Assembly: GCA_025677835.1 (NCBI GenBank)
Contig: JAIXMR010000106.1
Span: 1 to 64,000 of the forward strand
DNA length: 64,000 bases
Source of the DNA: Sporodiniella umbellata
Taxonomy: Eukaryota > Mucoromycota > Mucoromycetes > Mucorales > Rhizopodaceae
Reading direction: 5' to 3'
Part shown: positions 22,728-34,510 of the stretch, piece by piece
How the letters are laid out: each line of letters begins with the position of its first letter
Numbering within the stretch: the stretch's first letter is position 1
Made by a program: the position numbers and the translations under genes
Notes under the pieces: generated by a model
Seen by the model: the letters and a program-made list of their open reading frames with translations, nothing else
Databases searched by the model: none
What the model was told of the DNA's origin: nothing

Positions 22728-25700
22728 TTGTTCTGAATAAAAATAAAAAAAAAACAAAAAGATAAAAGAAACGATTGATGTTATTTTGGTGATCAAGTTT
22801 ATTTATGGATTTCGGACTGTTAAACGAACTTGGCACAAGTTAGAATCGTTTCACCATTCACTGAAAAAGAAAATGTTCGGACTTTTCAAGGAAGTGTACC
22901 TTTTTTTTAGGGTCGACTATAGTCTAAAAAGGAGCTTATAAAAAGCATTGAAACTGGAAGAAATTTGGTGTAAATTTGTTTTTTTTTTTTTTTTTTGCAG
23001 TTTAAAATCGGTACTTATTTTAAGCTAGGCAACACAACCAATATCTGCTTGTGACGGTGTTGGCACATTTGGCTTTGTAGTACGGCTTATGTAGATCCCC
23101 ACTTTTATTCTGAAAGATTGGGCTAAAGATTTTTCGCTTGATTCTGTAACTTAATGATAAAGTCTCTAATTAATAACTAGACCAACAAATGAAGGGTCAA
23201 TAATTGGCTATCCAAAAAGGGAAAGTGCTCTTTGTTTTTTGTAAGGAAAAGACCTGTACTGCTTTTTGATAGAAAGGATATTCCCAAACCAAGCCTTAAG
23301 TATGGCAAAACAAACTTCAGTATATGAGCTGTATTCCAGCCCCATATTTGAAAGAGCAAAAAGAAAAAGGGTATTGAAACCGAGATCTAAACAAACCTGC
23401 ACTTTATGCTAAAAAAAAACAGTAGTCAATAGACACTAACATTTATATAAACTCTACAATGCAAACGAAAGACACCTCCATATCTTATGGCCTAGGGGCT
23501 GTAGGAACGTTTGGCTATAAATGCAAATATATACTCATGGTATATTAGAACAACAAAATACCTGTGTCTATGTATATTATATGTATAAACAAAGTAATAC
23601 TAATGAACAACTTGGATCGATACACATTTAGCCTAGGCAAAAACCGAATGTATATTGGCAATCAAACCCTTTGCGTTTAATTTTTTTTTTTTTTTCATAG
23701 TAAAATAACGCATACAGGGTCACTTTCGGATATTTTAGAGCTAATACCCAGTGATTCATTTATGGAAATATTCAGTCATGAACTTGGGTAACAGCAAAAA
23801 AAGAATTTTTTTTTTAAAAAGCATGCACACACGACAGCGTGCATTAAATACAGATATACAGTAGCAGTACTTTTATGCACGACATTGCAACTTTTGATTT
23901 TTAGTCTATATTAGTAAACTACACAAAACTCATTTGATTAGGTTCTTGACAAAAAAAAAGAAACACTATAAAGTACCTTAAAACTTTAGCCAGATTTGAT
24001 CTTGAAAAGACAGAGGTGCGGGGCTATATCTCTTTCAAAACTATATTCCATTTAAGAGACGCGAGCATATAGTGATTAAGAACTCTTGCGAAATCATAGT
24101 TTCGCCTCTTCATATGTCTATAAAGCATATACATTATCCTTTACTGACAAGTAGAAAAGTCATACTCTAATTTTTTTAAAAAAAATAGGGAATTCAAAAT
24201 CAAAGAATAAACACTTCAGCGTCTTTTTGATTCCCTTTTTTTCTTTTTCTTTTTTCTTGGGACGTGTACAAATGCATATTCTCAAGCGTTTTTCTTATTA
24301 CTACATACATGATATCAGAAATTCTTAATATGTAAAGATATCATAGTTTTTTTTTATGCTCATCGAGTATCTAAAACAAAAAAAGAGATATTTATCTATG
24401 GAGCATTCTTTATGAGACAAAAGTAAGGCTCAGTCGATGATATTCAATGTACATATCATTGCATACAATCCGGTACAAGTTAAAATGGCCCATGTTAACA
24501 AAAAAAAAAAAAAGAAGCGCTTTATTCATGAACATTTCTTTTTTTAAAAATACATATATACATCAAGGCTTATATAAACCACGATTGACTTAGATCAACA
24601 TATAAAAAAAAGTTACATGAGGTAGGTGAACACCCATAAACTTCGGCAGTAGTAGGGAGAGATGGCACTATATTTATATATGTATATGTACGTATAATAT
24701 GTAAGACTAAGCCATCCGAAAGAAAAAAAAAGAAAAACACACTTATTTAATCATTCTTTTGCTTTGAAAAAGAGCACTTATGATAAAAGAAAACAATATC
24801 ATTAAACTGTAAGCCGAAACAGAAAAACAGAGCAACTTTATTGTTGGTCTTTTAATTTCTTCTTGGTCTGCGTTTACGCTTGGTGTTTATATACTTTTTG
24901 GTCTCAAAAATAGTGAGATTCTGTCTTTTTTTACAGAAAATATTTCTAAGGAGAGAAATAGCCTAGTAATTAACAGGGATAGCTATTACTTTGAACAGCC
25001 TTTTCATTGAACGTCTCCAAAATATGACATAAATATCTATTGACCCTGAGCTACAGAATCAAGGGTGTATATAAATATATGTGAAAGGAGGTGTTTAGTT
25101 TTTGTATATCCAAGAGCACCTGACTATGATTTTGAATAGACAAGCAGACGGGACTAGATGAACACAGACTTCTATATTGTTTGCTCATTTATATTTTGTA
25201 TTAATCAAAATCTTTTTTTTTTAAAAAAGCAAAAAAAAATTAGATAAGTGAATTGGATGATCTTTACTTCTCTAACGATAGTCATCTCCCGCTTGATCGT
25301 TGATACTGTTTTTTTATGGATCAAATCATTTGTGTACGCAAAGGCATTGTTAAAAATAGGAGGCATTCTTAAGCAAAGCTTTCTATGTTGGGCCCAACAT
25401 ATGAGCAAAATAATTTATAATCAAAGGTACTCTTATGGGTTGTTAGTAATCAAGCATCCACATATGTCAATAATCAATTCTTTTGGGAGCTTTTCTGTTT
25501 TGCTTTACTTTAATATTGAGCCATCTTCGTCATTGGTTAAGAGTAAAACAAAGAATACTTACTGCAAAACAACAAAGATCTCAAAGTAAGAAGCATTAAA
25601 TTTGCAGGAAAGTGGCTTTTGAAAAAAAAAAAAAAAAAAAAAAAAGGGCAAGTATCCTTAGTTTGACAGTGGAACAACGGCTGTCTGTCGTTTAATTGGG

Positions 25701-25932
25701 GGGAAAGTCGTCCCTAGCAATTTAAAACCGGTCATTTTGAGATCTTACAGTCCTTCAGGCGTTGCTTTTACTGTACGCACAAAACTAACAAAAGGGGCAA
25801 ATCCCCACTGTTGCCAAAGTTATTAAACCCAATTGATTATAATTTGACTTTAATTTTTTATTTTTATTTCTTTTTTCTTTTGATTTATTTATTTTTCATT
25901 TTATTTACTTCTTTTTCTAATAAAATTTTTGA
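22728..25932. other. 3.2-kb region without recognisable genes
   Basis: AT-rich, with poly-T/poly-A runs (22980-22997, 23683-23696, 24501-24514, 25625-25645) and a T7A8 palindromic tract at about 24172-24186. Short ORFs carry no domain. The last 150 nt, very T-rich, are the 5' flank of the CH-kinase gene. Confidence 0.5.
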
Positions 25933-28900
25933 ATGAGCTTCAGCAAGGTTATGTATCAACCTCAACTTAAAGAACAATATATTCAAACCAATAACTATTG
26001 TTTGATTCAACAATGGCTCGAATCTGTTCTTGGTTACGAATTGCCCTACGAAGACCTTTATCAAAACTTAAAAAATGGGCAAATTCTTTGCACGTTAGTA
26101 CAGCCTTTATAAGGAGAATTTAAACCTAATCATTTTTTCTTAGTCTAGTAAATAAGGATTATCATAAGCATGAGCCAGTAAGACCCTATTTACATTTCTG
26201 TGTACACTTTGATTGATTTGTGCAACCTTTCTTATAGAAAGAACGAATTATCGAATTTCTGAATGCAGTAGAAAAAGTAAACAATAGCAACATTGAAACA
26301 TTAACAAATGACGCGACTTTTTTTGTAACAGTTAGGGCTTTCATCTTCAGATTTGTTTTGTGTGGATGATTTAATCTATGAACAAAACATAGACGCTGTA
26401 AGTTTCCCTTTTTTTTTTGCATTTTCTTTCTCCTCTTTTTTCATCTAAGAAAAATTTATTATTTCTTTTCTGGTTTTTCTAAATTTTTCTTTTTTTCTTT
26501 TATTTTCTTTGTATATTAAAAAAAGGTGGCCGCAACACTCTTGAAATTATCCCTCGTTTTGAACAAACAGCATGAATTAGATATGAGTGAAATATCTACT
26601 AAAGAAGCTTTTAAACAGGAGAGCCAGGAAAACAGGGAGCAACAGTATGTTCTATCAGAGCATGAATCTTTGCTCTATCAAACCAAGCCTTATTGTGAAG
26701 AGGATGAAGATGAATTGTTAGAAATGTACGACACCGAGAACAGTTTCACCTCTTCTGGCGATAGTGGTTATGGAACACACCGGCAGCATCAGACAGATAG
26801 ACAGGCTGCTCATGATCTATTTGACTCCGTTTTAACACCACCTGCCAGTCAAACTTCGTCTCGTAGAAGTAGTAAGGTTCGACTGTCCTCTCTCTTTTCT
26901 ACCAAATCTAGAAAAGAGCCACATTATGTCAAATTTCAATCCTGGTTAGACAATCAACAGCAGCAAAACAAGAAATCTACAATCGATCCTTACCCACCAC
27001 CTGAGTTAACAATACCCATAGCTAAACAAAAATCAGTAACCCACTTGGATAATCTAGAGTTGTACGACGATGAAAATGGTCATTTATTAGCTAAATATGT
27101 AAATAATAATAACAATTGCTATTACTGTTTTTTTTGTAAATACAAAGTCTTACTCAATTTTTTCTTTACTCTTCTTTACGCATGATAGAAAATAGGAAAC
27201 GTGATAGGCAAAGGCCACTTTGGCACAGTTTACAGGTAACTAATATATACCATGTGTAAAAGCACTTTTTTTTTTTTTTTTTTACAAGGGATAAACTCAA
27301 ATCTTATTTTCCATTCAGGGCACTGGATTTAATGTCAGGACGAACAGTAGCCATTAAGCAAATCAACTTAAGATCGTCGAAAAAGCAAGATATAGAGGAT
27401 ATGATGGTACATGCTTTTTTCTTCTATTTTTTGCAAACACTTGTCAGAGCACTTACCATTTTTCCTTGACGGAATTAAAATTGTGGAATGATAGCAAGAA
27501 GCAAGACTGTTGAGTACACTGACTCATTCCAACATTGTGAAATATGAAGGGTTTATTAAGACAGAAGAGCATATGAATATCGTATTGGAATACGTAGAGA
27601 ATGGATCGCTATTAAACACACTAAAGTCTTTTGGAAATGCATTACCTGAGCATCTCGTGGCCGGTTATTGTCAAAGGATACTCAGAGGTCTGATCTACCT
27701 TCATCAACAGCACGTTGTACATTGCGACCTAAAAGCAGCCAACATCTTGACCACAAAGTCAGGCGATGTGAAGCTTTCAGATTTTGGTGTTTCACTTAAC
27801 CTGAAATTGAAAAAAGACGATAATACTGTATCAGGAACACCCTTTTGGAGTAAAGTATATATACAAGACTTTAGGAGAGTTTTCTTCCCCTACCAAAAAA
27901 AAAAAAAAAAACGTTTTTTTTACTTTACTAAGAAACTCCTAATAGTGTCGCCTGAAGTCATCGAGCTGAAAGGAGCTTCTATAAAATCAGACATATGGTC
28001 ATTGGGTTGTACATTGATCGAATTATGTACTGGGAAACCACCTTATTCTGACTGTATAGCTATGACTGCCATGTTCAAGATTGTTGAAGAGCCCTGCCCT
28101 CCTATACCCAAATCAATGTCTTCTGTAAGCTCATTCTCCTTTCTTTTTCCCTTGAAGCTACATTTTCTTTATTATTACTTCTCCTAATTAACCAATTGTT
28201 AAAGGAACTGAGAAACTTTTTAAAACTTTGTTTCAGAAAGGACCCATTAGAAAGGCCGAGCGCTCAAGAGCTTTTACGCCATCCTTGGATTAAAAAACAC
28301 GAAAAAGCACTTGATATCTCCTCAACTACCTCATCCCCTTCAATTCTGATGAAAAAAGCAACCTCTAGTTATCCCCGAAATTTAAAGAGCCGGAGTGCAA
28401 CGTTAGAATCTGGCAGTCCACTCGCGAAAAGAGCACAACCCAAAAAGCAATCAGACCATCTGACAACGATACGACAATCCACACCTGCAGCCCCACAGGA
28501 GCGAAATAAATCAAAAAAAGAAAAACACACACATGATCTGATTGATTGTTCTTTTCCTAAAGGTGAGAAAAAAAAAAGATAATAGTAATAGAAAATACTC
28601 GTACACATACACATACACAGATAAATACACGAGCCAATCATTAGCCATAATTGACATTACAAATCTAGGCGTAGCAACTTGCAAAGTATGTGATACCCTT
28701 ATAAAACGAAACGCACTTGTGTGCAAAGGTAAGCTTGCTTTTGAATATGTACCTCCCCTGAGAAGCAGGCCAAATCTAAAAAAAAAGTGGCTATATAGAT
28801 TTCTGTGGCTATATCTGTCATAAACAGTGCAGGCTTTTAAATGTAAGTATCCAATCCCCCCTCAAAAAGAAGTTCAAACTAAACTATGAATCTTTCCGGA

Positions 28901-29079
28901 TATAGGGCAAAGTTACCGTCCCGGGTGAACCCAGACCGAGCATGTCTGTATCAACTCAACTATTAGAGAAGTTTTCAATCTCTAGACTCATCTCTCGTTC
29001 TTCTCAAGAACCATTAGCCAAAAATCCCTGGTGGAAGAAGAAGACTCAAAAACAGATTACATTAATGACGCCAAAATAA
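25933..29079 (+). CDS. Calponin-homology domain / protein kinase / zinc-finger fusion (septation-kinase-like)
   Basis: A multi-exon gene starting MSFSKVMYQPQL. Residues about 15-105 form a CH domain: CLIQQWLESVLGYELPYEDLYQNLKNGQILCTLVNK, ERIIEFLNAVEKLGL, then FCVDDLIYEQNIDAVAATLLKLS (introns at 26094-26143, 26178-26237, about 26277-26331 and 26401-26525). A Ser-rich acidic linker follows. The kinase domain starts GNVIGKGHFGTVYRAL and VAIKQINL, with catalytic loop VVHCDLKAANIL, SDFGVSL, GTPFW then MSPEVI across an intron, and GCTLIELCTGKPPY. The HRD arginine is Cys (HCD), so this is a non-RD kinase. The best family fit is Cdc7/SepH/Cdc15-type septation or MAP3K-like kinases. A Cys-rich motif (TCKVCDTLIKRNALVCK) lies near the C-terminus, followed by PWWKKKTQKQ. 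The last two splice junctions (28730-28930) are uncertain. It would link cytoskeleton to cell-division signalling. Confidence 0.85.
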
Positions 29080-29221
29080 ACAATAAAACTATCTTTTTTT
29101 TTTTTGAGTCACGTCATTTAGTTGCGTGTGAAATTTGGTACCATTGACCAATCGGACTTCTTCTTGAGCTGACTAACATTACCATCATTATTTTCTTGGT
29201 AATGACGAATGGCAGGAATCA

Positions 29222-29236
29222 TGAGTATATATAAAG
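29222..29236 (+). promoter_or_regulatory. TATA-box-like element upstream of the questin-oxidase-like gene
   Basis: GTATATATAAAGAG lies about 60 nt upstream of ATG 29291, and a CCAAT pentamer sits at about 29148. The spacing is normal for a strong, regulated fungal promoter. Confidence 0.55.
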
Positions 29237-29290
29237 AGAGGCGATTAATGTGTATTTTTTCTTTAAACTAATTCTTGTATTAAATCAAAC

Positions 29291-30786
29291 ATGTCTTCAT
29301 TTAAGCCTACTGCCCCTACTAAGCCTGAAAGCTTCACTATAGTTTTACCTGGTTCCAACAAAGATGCACACGAAGAAACTGAACAATTGCTACTGAAGAA
29401 CAATAAGGATTTTCATATCTTCTTTAATGAAAAGAAATTTCACAAGTAAGGCTTTCTTTCTTTAGTATACAAAACAAAAGGATATTGATCTCTCTACTTT
29501 TTTTTATTAGCCACTTTGTTCATCATCTTTTGGCCGCTTATTCTCTTGGTGCCAGCAAAGAAAAGCTGCAGGAAATATACGAAATTCATGCTCCAGTGCA
29601 ACGTCCACTCAAACCTTCTGTGATCAAGATCACACGAGATAATTACAAACAGTACCTTGGAAAAGCTGATTCTTATGCGAGCTTTCTTACCTTTTTCCAA
29701 TCCGAAGTGGATCACTTTGGTATGTTGGATACCGTACGTCGTTGGGTTTGGCACGGAGACTTTTTGGCTCGAACCATAGGCGGTCTTCTTCATCCTTTGA
29801 TTCATATTGGATACGGCTTAGAGTTTGAACTTGCTGGTGTGGTAGCCGAGGGACTGTCTATGGCTGCCTGTACCGAAAACAATTATAAACCTGTTACCCC
29901 TGAACTCCCTGAACTCCAAAGAAGCTCTCTTATACCCGCACAAGCTCAAAGCTATGCTGAAAACGCCCATACCTCTGCTCGTGGTATAGCAGTTCAATTT
30001 GTTGACAAGTTGTCAAAGCAAATCTCCTCTAGTCTGGGTATTCAAGATGAAAGCTCGGCTGAGGTTGCCTCAGATCCTTTACCCACGTACGAAATCCCCT
30101 CTTTTCTTCAATCCAGCTTCCTTTTCGAACTCTTTGTAAAGATCAAGCATGATACTGTATTTGATGGTATAGCTCGGTTCGATGACGAAGACAAATTTAA
30201 TACAATCCTTTCCAACAAGCAAGTCACTGACCGCGTCAATCATTACGTTCAACAGTGGCACCTGAAAGAAACCACGTTGGATATCCAGACTAAGTTTAAA
30301 GATCTTCATCTTTTAACTGCTGCAGCCTTGGGTTCAATCGCTGTACGTGACGATCATCCAGGAAAGATCCATTTGGATTTCTTTATGATGCATGCCTTAA
30401 ACTCTTGTGAATTTGTGCATCAATACATCTCAAAAGTCACACCTTCAGAATCCGCTATCTTATTGCGCGCTCATCTGGCTACTGTCATTGTACTCTATCT
30501 CAATGTCAACCGTCCTACTTTCAATGTCAATGGCTTTATCAACCACCAGACCCCTCTCGATTCAGAAAAAGCTAATAATCCTTGGACGCTTGCTTTTGAT
30601 AGATCTTTGGATTGTAAAGAAGCTCACGTTGTCAAGGCCGTGCGCTCTTGTGCTGTAGGCCAAGCCGTTAACGGTGCTCATCAAGATACACAGTTGAACA
30701 CCATCTGGTTGAAGGTGGCTAACATGTGTATTGAAAGAGATGGTGACTGGACTTTTGGTGTAGGCTTCGATGAACAATGGCACTAA
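29291..30786 (+). CDS. Questin oxidase-like (AflY/DUF4243) Baeyer-Villiger family protein
   Basis: Two exons, 29291-29445 and 29511-30786, joined at FHNHFVHHLLAAYSLGAS. Family features are the His-rich N-terminal HFVHHLLAAYSLGAS, YLGKADSYASFLTFFQSEV, VWHGDFLARTIGGLLHPLIHIGYGLEF (the invariant H-P-x-x-H-x-G-Y core) and a late block AHVVKAVRSCAVG. Proteins of this family include the questin oxidase of seco-anthraquinone pathways and AflY, but many fungi carry copies outside any cluster, as here; no polyketide synthase or other pathway gene is nearby. The reaction would be an oxygen-dependent ring cleavage, with substrate unknown. A TATA box and CCAAT element precede it, suggesting regulated expression. 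Confidence 0.88.
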
Positions 30787-31620
30787 TTTTTTTTGGAAAA
30801 GTAAAAGGAATATCTTTGAAACATATATATGTGCGTATTCCTATAGTCTTTCAAAATGAAAATAGAAATTCAAATAAAAACCAAAAACCAAAAAACTCCA
30901 ATTCAAACTAAGCGGACGTTGCACTGTTCAAAAAATGAAACACTCTTATTCCCATGTTGAGAGCTTAAGATCGTTGTAAAGAACAGTCCAACTTTTACAG
31001 GTCAACTTGAATAAAATAAAAAAACAGAAGATCCTTTCAATAGAGCCTATAAGACATGAAAAGACTTTACAGATGAAAGAGCATTTATGAAGGACACAAT
31101 GGTCCAAATCCTAGCGTTTGTTCAATGTGGCTTGGTTCTATTGAAGAGTACTGTAGTTGAGAGGGAACAAAGTGGGCATTCATTTGCTACTGTCGTTTTA
31201 GTGCAGATACACCAAGCTTTCTTATTGATCTTGTTTGTGATGCAAGTCAATTTATTTGTATCTCTAAAGTTGTACTTGTAGCCAATAGCATCTCTATTCA
31301 GTATCATTCATTACACATAAAGATGAGATATAAGCACATGCCTTCTTGCTCATTTTAGTGCAAGTACTTCTTATTTCTCAGTCCAGTGTTATCTTTATAA
31401 ACACTTTTTTTTAAATCCATTTCCAGCGGTTTCTTTTGAAAATACTTATGCCTACGTCTTATATATCCTTTTTTTTTTTTTTTTTGAGGTTATGCTTTGA
31501 TATATTTATTATAAATGGAGTGATTTATTGACAAAGCAGAGCAAAAAAAAAAAATATATGAGAAAAAAAATGCAATCTATTTACAGCTAAAAAAGGAAAG
31601 ATAAATCAAACAGCTTCTAT
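30787..31620. other. Intergenic, AT-rich
   Basis: 3' flanks of the convergent questin-oxidase-like gene and the small leftward ORF. It contains T runs (31470-31485) and A runs (31543-31553, 31562-31569). No gene recognised. Confidence 0.5.
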
Positions 31621-31908
31621 TTACTCCTCTTCCTCGTCAGAAAAGAAGAATTCTTCGTCGAGGTTTAATGTGTCTCCATCCAGATCAAATATGAGAGCAA
31701 GTACAAACAAAGTGGGTAAAAGAACTCTTGGTCTCATTATTTGTTGCGAAAAGTGCATAATAACATTTCCAAGAAAAGAGGGCGGTGTCAATAATGCAGC
31801 ATTTGAAAATGATGTACGAGTCGTAGCAAAAGCAGCAGCCGAAAGAACTTGAGAGCTCAAATGATGGTATGGGAATAGTGAAAGTCCAAATGGGCTGATT
31901 GAAGACAT
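31621..31908 (-). CDS. Small acidic-tailed putative membrane protein (95 aa), uncertain
   Basis: ORF from ATG 31908 (MSSISPFGLSLFPYHHL) to 31621. It has Ala/Ser/Thr-rich N-terminal residues, then a basic-flanked hydrophobic segment (RPRVLLPTLFVLALIFDL) and an acidic tail ending SDEEEE. The shape (short, single potential membrane segment, charged tail) suggests a small organelle or tail-anchored protein, but no family is recognised. An upstream extension of the frame is an F/I-rich leader encoded by an AT-rich stretch and is not included. It may be a lineage-specific gene or chance; the ordered amphipathic layout argues mildly for a real gene. Confidence 0.4.
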   Translation of the reverse strand: MSSISPFGLSLFPYHHLSSQVLSAAAFATTRTSFSNAALLTPPSFLGNVIMHFSQQIMRPRVLLPTLFVLALIFDLDGDTLNLDEEFFFSDEEEE

Positions 31909-32189
31909 TTGTTGAGAAACAAAATAAATGAAGAAAATGGAAAAAATAAAACAAAATAGAATAAAAAAAATACAACTCAGAGCTTTTGTCGCTAATTGAA
32001 AGGCACTGGATATGGAAAAAATGGTCTTTTTTTGATTCCTTTCCAAAGCCCAATGTGGTCAAAACAGTCTTAGTAAGACTTACGTTTGTGTCATAGTCCG
32101 TCACGTAACCAGCCCATACGATACTCAGGCTGTTTGACAAGAACTTTGTATTCATAAACGTGTGTGTTCGAAAATAAAAGTTTATTTGT

Positions 32190-32983
32190 TTACAGTTCAG
32201 AGTGCTTGACATCTTCTTCAGAGAGAACACCGCTGTCAACGATGACAATATCAACATTAGGCTTACTCTTGTAGCTACAAGCAAGTCAACATAAAAGACT
32301 TTTTTTTTTACAGAAGTTATAAACTTACTTTGTGCCAGTTTGTTCAATCTTGGTAACAATATCCATACCTTCAAGAACTTTACCAAAGACAACGTGCTTA
32401 CCGTCCAACCAAGAAGTTACAACAGTGGTGATAAAGAATTGGGATCCGTTGGTATCGGGTCCAGCGTTGGCCATAGAGAGAAGACCCTATATATGTACGT
32501 GTGTATTTCAGTTGAGATGAGTTGGCTTTTTCTTTTCTAAAAACAAACAAAAAACTTACGGGAGCAGTATGTCTAAGCTTGAAGTTTTCGTCAGCAAAGC
32601 GGTTACCATAGATGGACTTTCCGCCAGTACCATCATGGTTGGTGAAGTCACCACCTTGAATCATGAATTGCTTGATGACACGATGGAAAGTTGAACCCTT
32701 ATAACCGTAACCTTTTTCACCAGTAGCCAATTGCTTGAAGTTTTCAGCAGTCTTAGGGACAGTCTTACCGTACAAACCAAAAACAATACGACCTAATGAC
32801 TCATCACCTTGCTTGATGTCAAAATAAACTATCGACACACAGATTAGAAAAAAGAATCACAATATTTGCACGCTTACCTTTGTCGGTGATGAAAGGGCCC
32901 TTGCCTTCAGCAGAAACATAGTTGAAGCTACAGATAGCAACAAAAAGAGCTAAGAATACAGTTGCGATGTTGAAACGAAGCAT
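32190..32983 (-). CDS. ER cyclophilin B (peptidyl-prolyl cis-trans isomerase) with HSEL tail
   Basis: Secretory-pathway PPIase. Exon 1 (from 32983) encodes a signal peptide [20 protein letters not shown] and [10 protein letters not shown]. Exon 2 has [31 protein letters not shown] and the active-site block [16 protein letters not shown] with [12 protein letters not shown]. Exon 3 has [21 protein letters not shown] with the catalytic Phe and GKHVVFGKV. Exon 4 ends [10 protein letters not shown]. The C-terminal tetrapeptide HSEL is an HDEL-like ER-retrieval signal. Exons are joined by three GT-AG introns (near 32870, 32560-32490 and 32325-32280). A cytosolic cyclophilin lies in the same window at 60719, so the two forms can be told apart by the signal peptide and the tail. 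Confidence 0.96.
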
Positions 32984-33121
32984 AGTAGCGACAGATAAAG
33001 AAAAAAACCCGGTTTTTTAATTAGTCGTCCCACCTAATACCCATCTTCAATCTGAGACCCAATGATTTTTGACTACGAAACGCTTAATTGAGCGTACAAT
33101 CCAAATAAAAAGCAGAAATTA

Positions 33122-34510
33122 CACCAAACGGAAAAATTATTCAAAAAAAATTTAGCACCCTTCTAAAAAAAACCTCACAGCCAAAAAAAACCAGCTCGCT
33201 ATTCTTTCTCTTTTAGTAAAAATGGCTTGGGAAATCGACATGACGTTGAAGGATAGAGTATCAAATCGAGGTTGACAATGAGATGTATCCAGTAGAAAGC
33301 GTAACATGTTGCATATATGAAGCCTCCCGAAAAGGAGACAATAAAAAAGAAGGCTAAAACAACGAGCAACAGTAAAAAAACAAAAAAAAAAAAGCATGAG
33401 ACCAAGGCATACAAACATTATAAAGGCACTGAAAAAGGGAAACTCTTTTATCCTGCCGATGAAAAAGGAACGAGCGTTCGTGCTGTTGCTCTCTCTTCAC
33501 ATCAATGTCCGTACAGCACAAGGTTCGGTGGCCAAAAATAACAAAAGTCAGCAGGAATATATTCAGAGACCAGTGAGTAGGCTACCAACTTTGACTGATG
33601 AGCATAAGGACTTTATGATTGAATAGGCAGGTGAAAACGCTGACCTGTTACATTAGATGATATGCTTGAAAAATTGACTGATAGTTTTGGAAAGCCCAAC
33701 ATCAGTAAAGGCGGCCTCAGCAAAACTGCATTTAATCAAGCACCTTTACAAGAAAAACAGCCCTGAAAAAATTGAAGAGCGTTGTTAGTGGATAAAGAGA
33801 TAGGCAGAAACGGATATAGGTTTCACGAGTAATTGCGTGTTTATTGATGAAGCTGCTTTTCATATCAACATGGGAAATTACTCTTGGTCTAAATAAGGCA
33901 GTTATGCGATTGTGAAAGTACTCAAAACGAGAGCAAAGACGATTACGACTTTAGATGCAGTTTCTCATTTTGGTGTCGGTATAAGAGGACTAAGAGCATT
34001 GGCAGGAGAAACTGCATCAAAAGCGAGTAATAACAATGGCATAGCTACTTGGCGTTACTTCAATTTTATCAATAGTGTTTTGGATATTATGGACCGTCAT
34101 GAGGAATTTAAACACTATTATTTGATTATAGACAATGCTCCTGTTCATAAAGACATCAGAAATCTCATTGAGGGCCGAGGCTGTAAATGGCTATATCTAC
34201 CTCCTTATTTACCTGAGCTTACGATAGAAACCATCCTCGAATTTGGCTGCAGAATATCTGCAAAGCACTTAAAGGTTGCTGTACAAGATTCTATTGTATG
34301 CATCTACAATTCTTGAAGTTGGTCTCTCTTCCTCCAAAAGTGCTCTCTCTTAAGTTTGCTTTTACAAACTGACCAAAATTGCTCAGTGGGGTTAAGCCGA
34401 TTTAATAAATTTGCGCATTTCACCAATGTTTTAATACGTTATTTTTTTTTTTACAAATACGTGAATTTTTAAAAAAAAAAAAAATGCGCGAACAATTTTT
34501 CCATTTGGTG
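33122..34510 (+). mobile_element. Degenerate Tc1/mariner-type DNA transposon with 21-bp terminal inverted repeats
   Basis: The ends are imperfect inverted repeats: 33122-33142 (starting CACCAAACGG) and 34490-34510 (ending CCATTTGGTG), matching at 19 of 21 positions. The element is flanked by TA on both sides (33120-33121 and 34511-34512), the target duplication of the Tc1/mariner superfamily. Total length is about 1.39 kb, normal for a single-ORF Tc1 element. It contains a broken transposase on the plus strand. The TIRs are still recognisable, which suggests a moderately old insertion. It lies just upstream of the leftward cyclophilin B gene, 138 nt from its ATG. Confidence 0.85.
33317..34316 (+). 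pseudogene. Tc1-like DDE transposase remnant
   Basis: The protein is split by stops and frameshifts. The N-terminal part is lysine-rich (from 33317) with KGTSVRAVAL-like helix-turn-helix residue patterns. A middle part (about 33560-33900) has several stops. The second half keeps DDE-superfamily signatures: FIDEAAFHINM (first Asp, about 33842), YYLIIDNAPVHKDIRNLIE (second Asp, in the intact piece 33912-34316) and WLYLPPYLPELTIE, the degraded form of YLPPYSPxLNPIE carrying the third acidic residue. At least three in-frame stops separate these blocks, so no functional enzyme is encoded. Confidence 0.85.

Noticed and set aside
25248..25589. Plus-strand ORF of 113 codons before the CH-kinase gene
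   Set aside because: No domain, AT-rich composition, and a 21-nt A run directly follows it.
29291..30786. Secondary-metabolite cluster around the questin-oxidase-like gene
   Set aside because: No polyketide synthase, P450, transporter or regulator is adjacent; the neighbours are a kinase and a cyclophilin.
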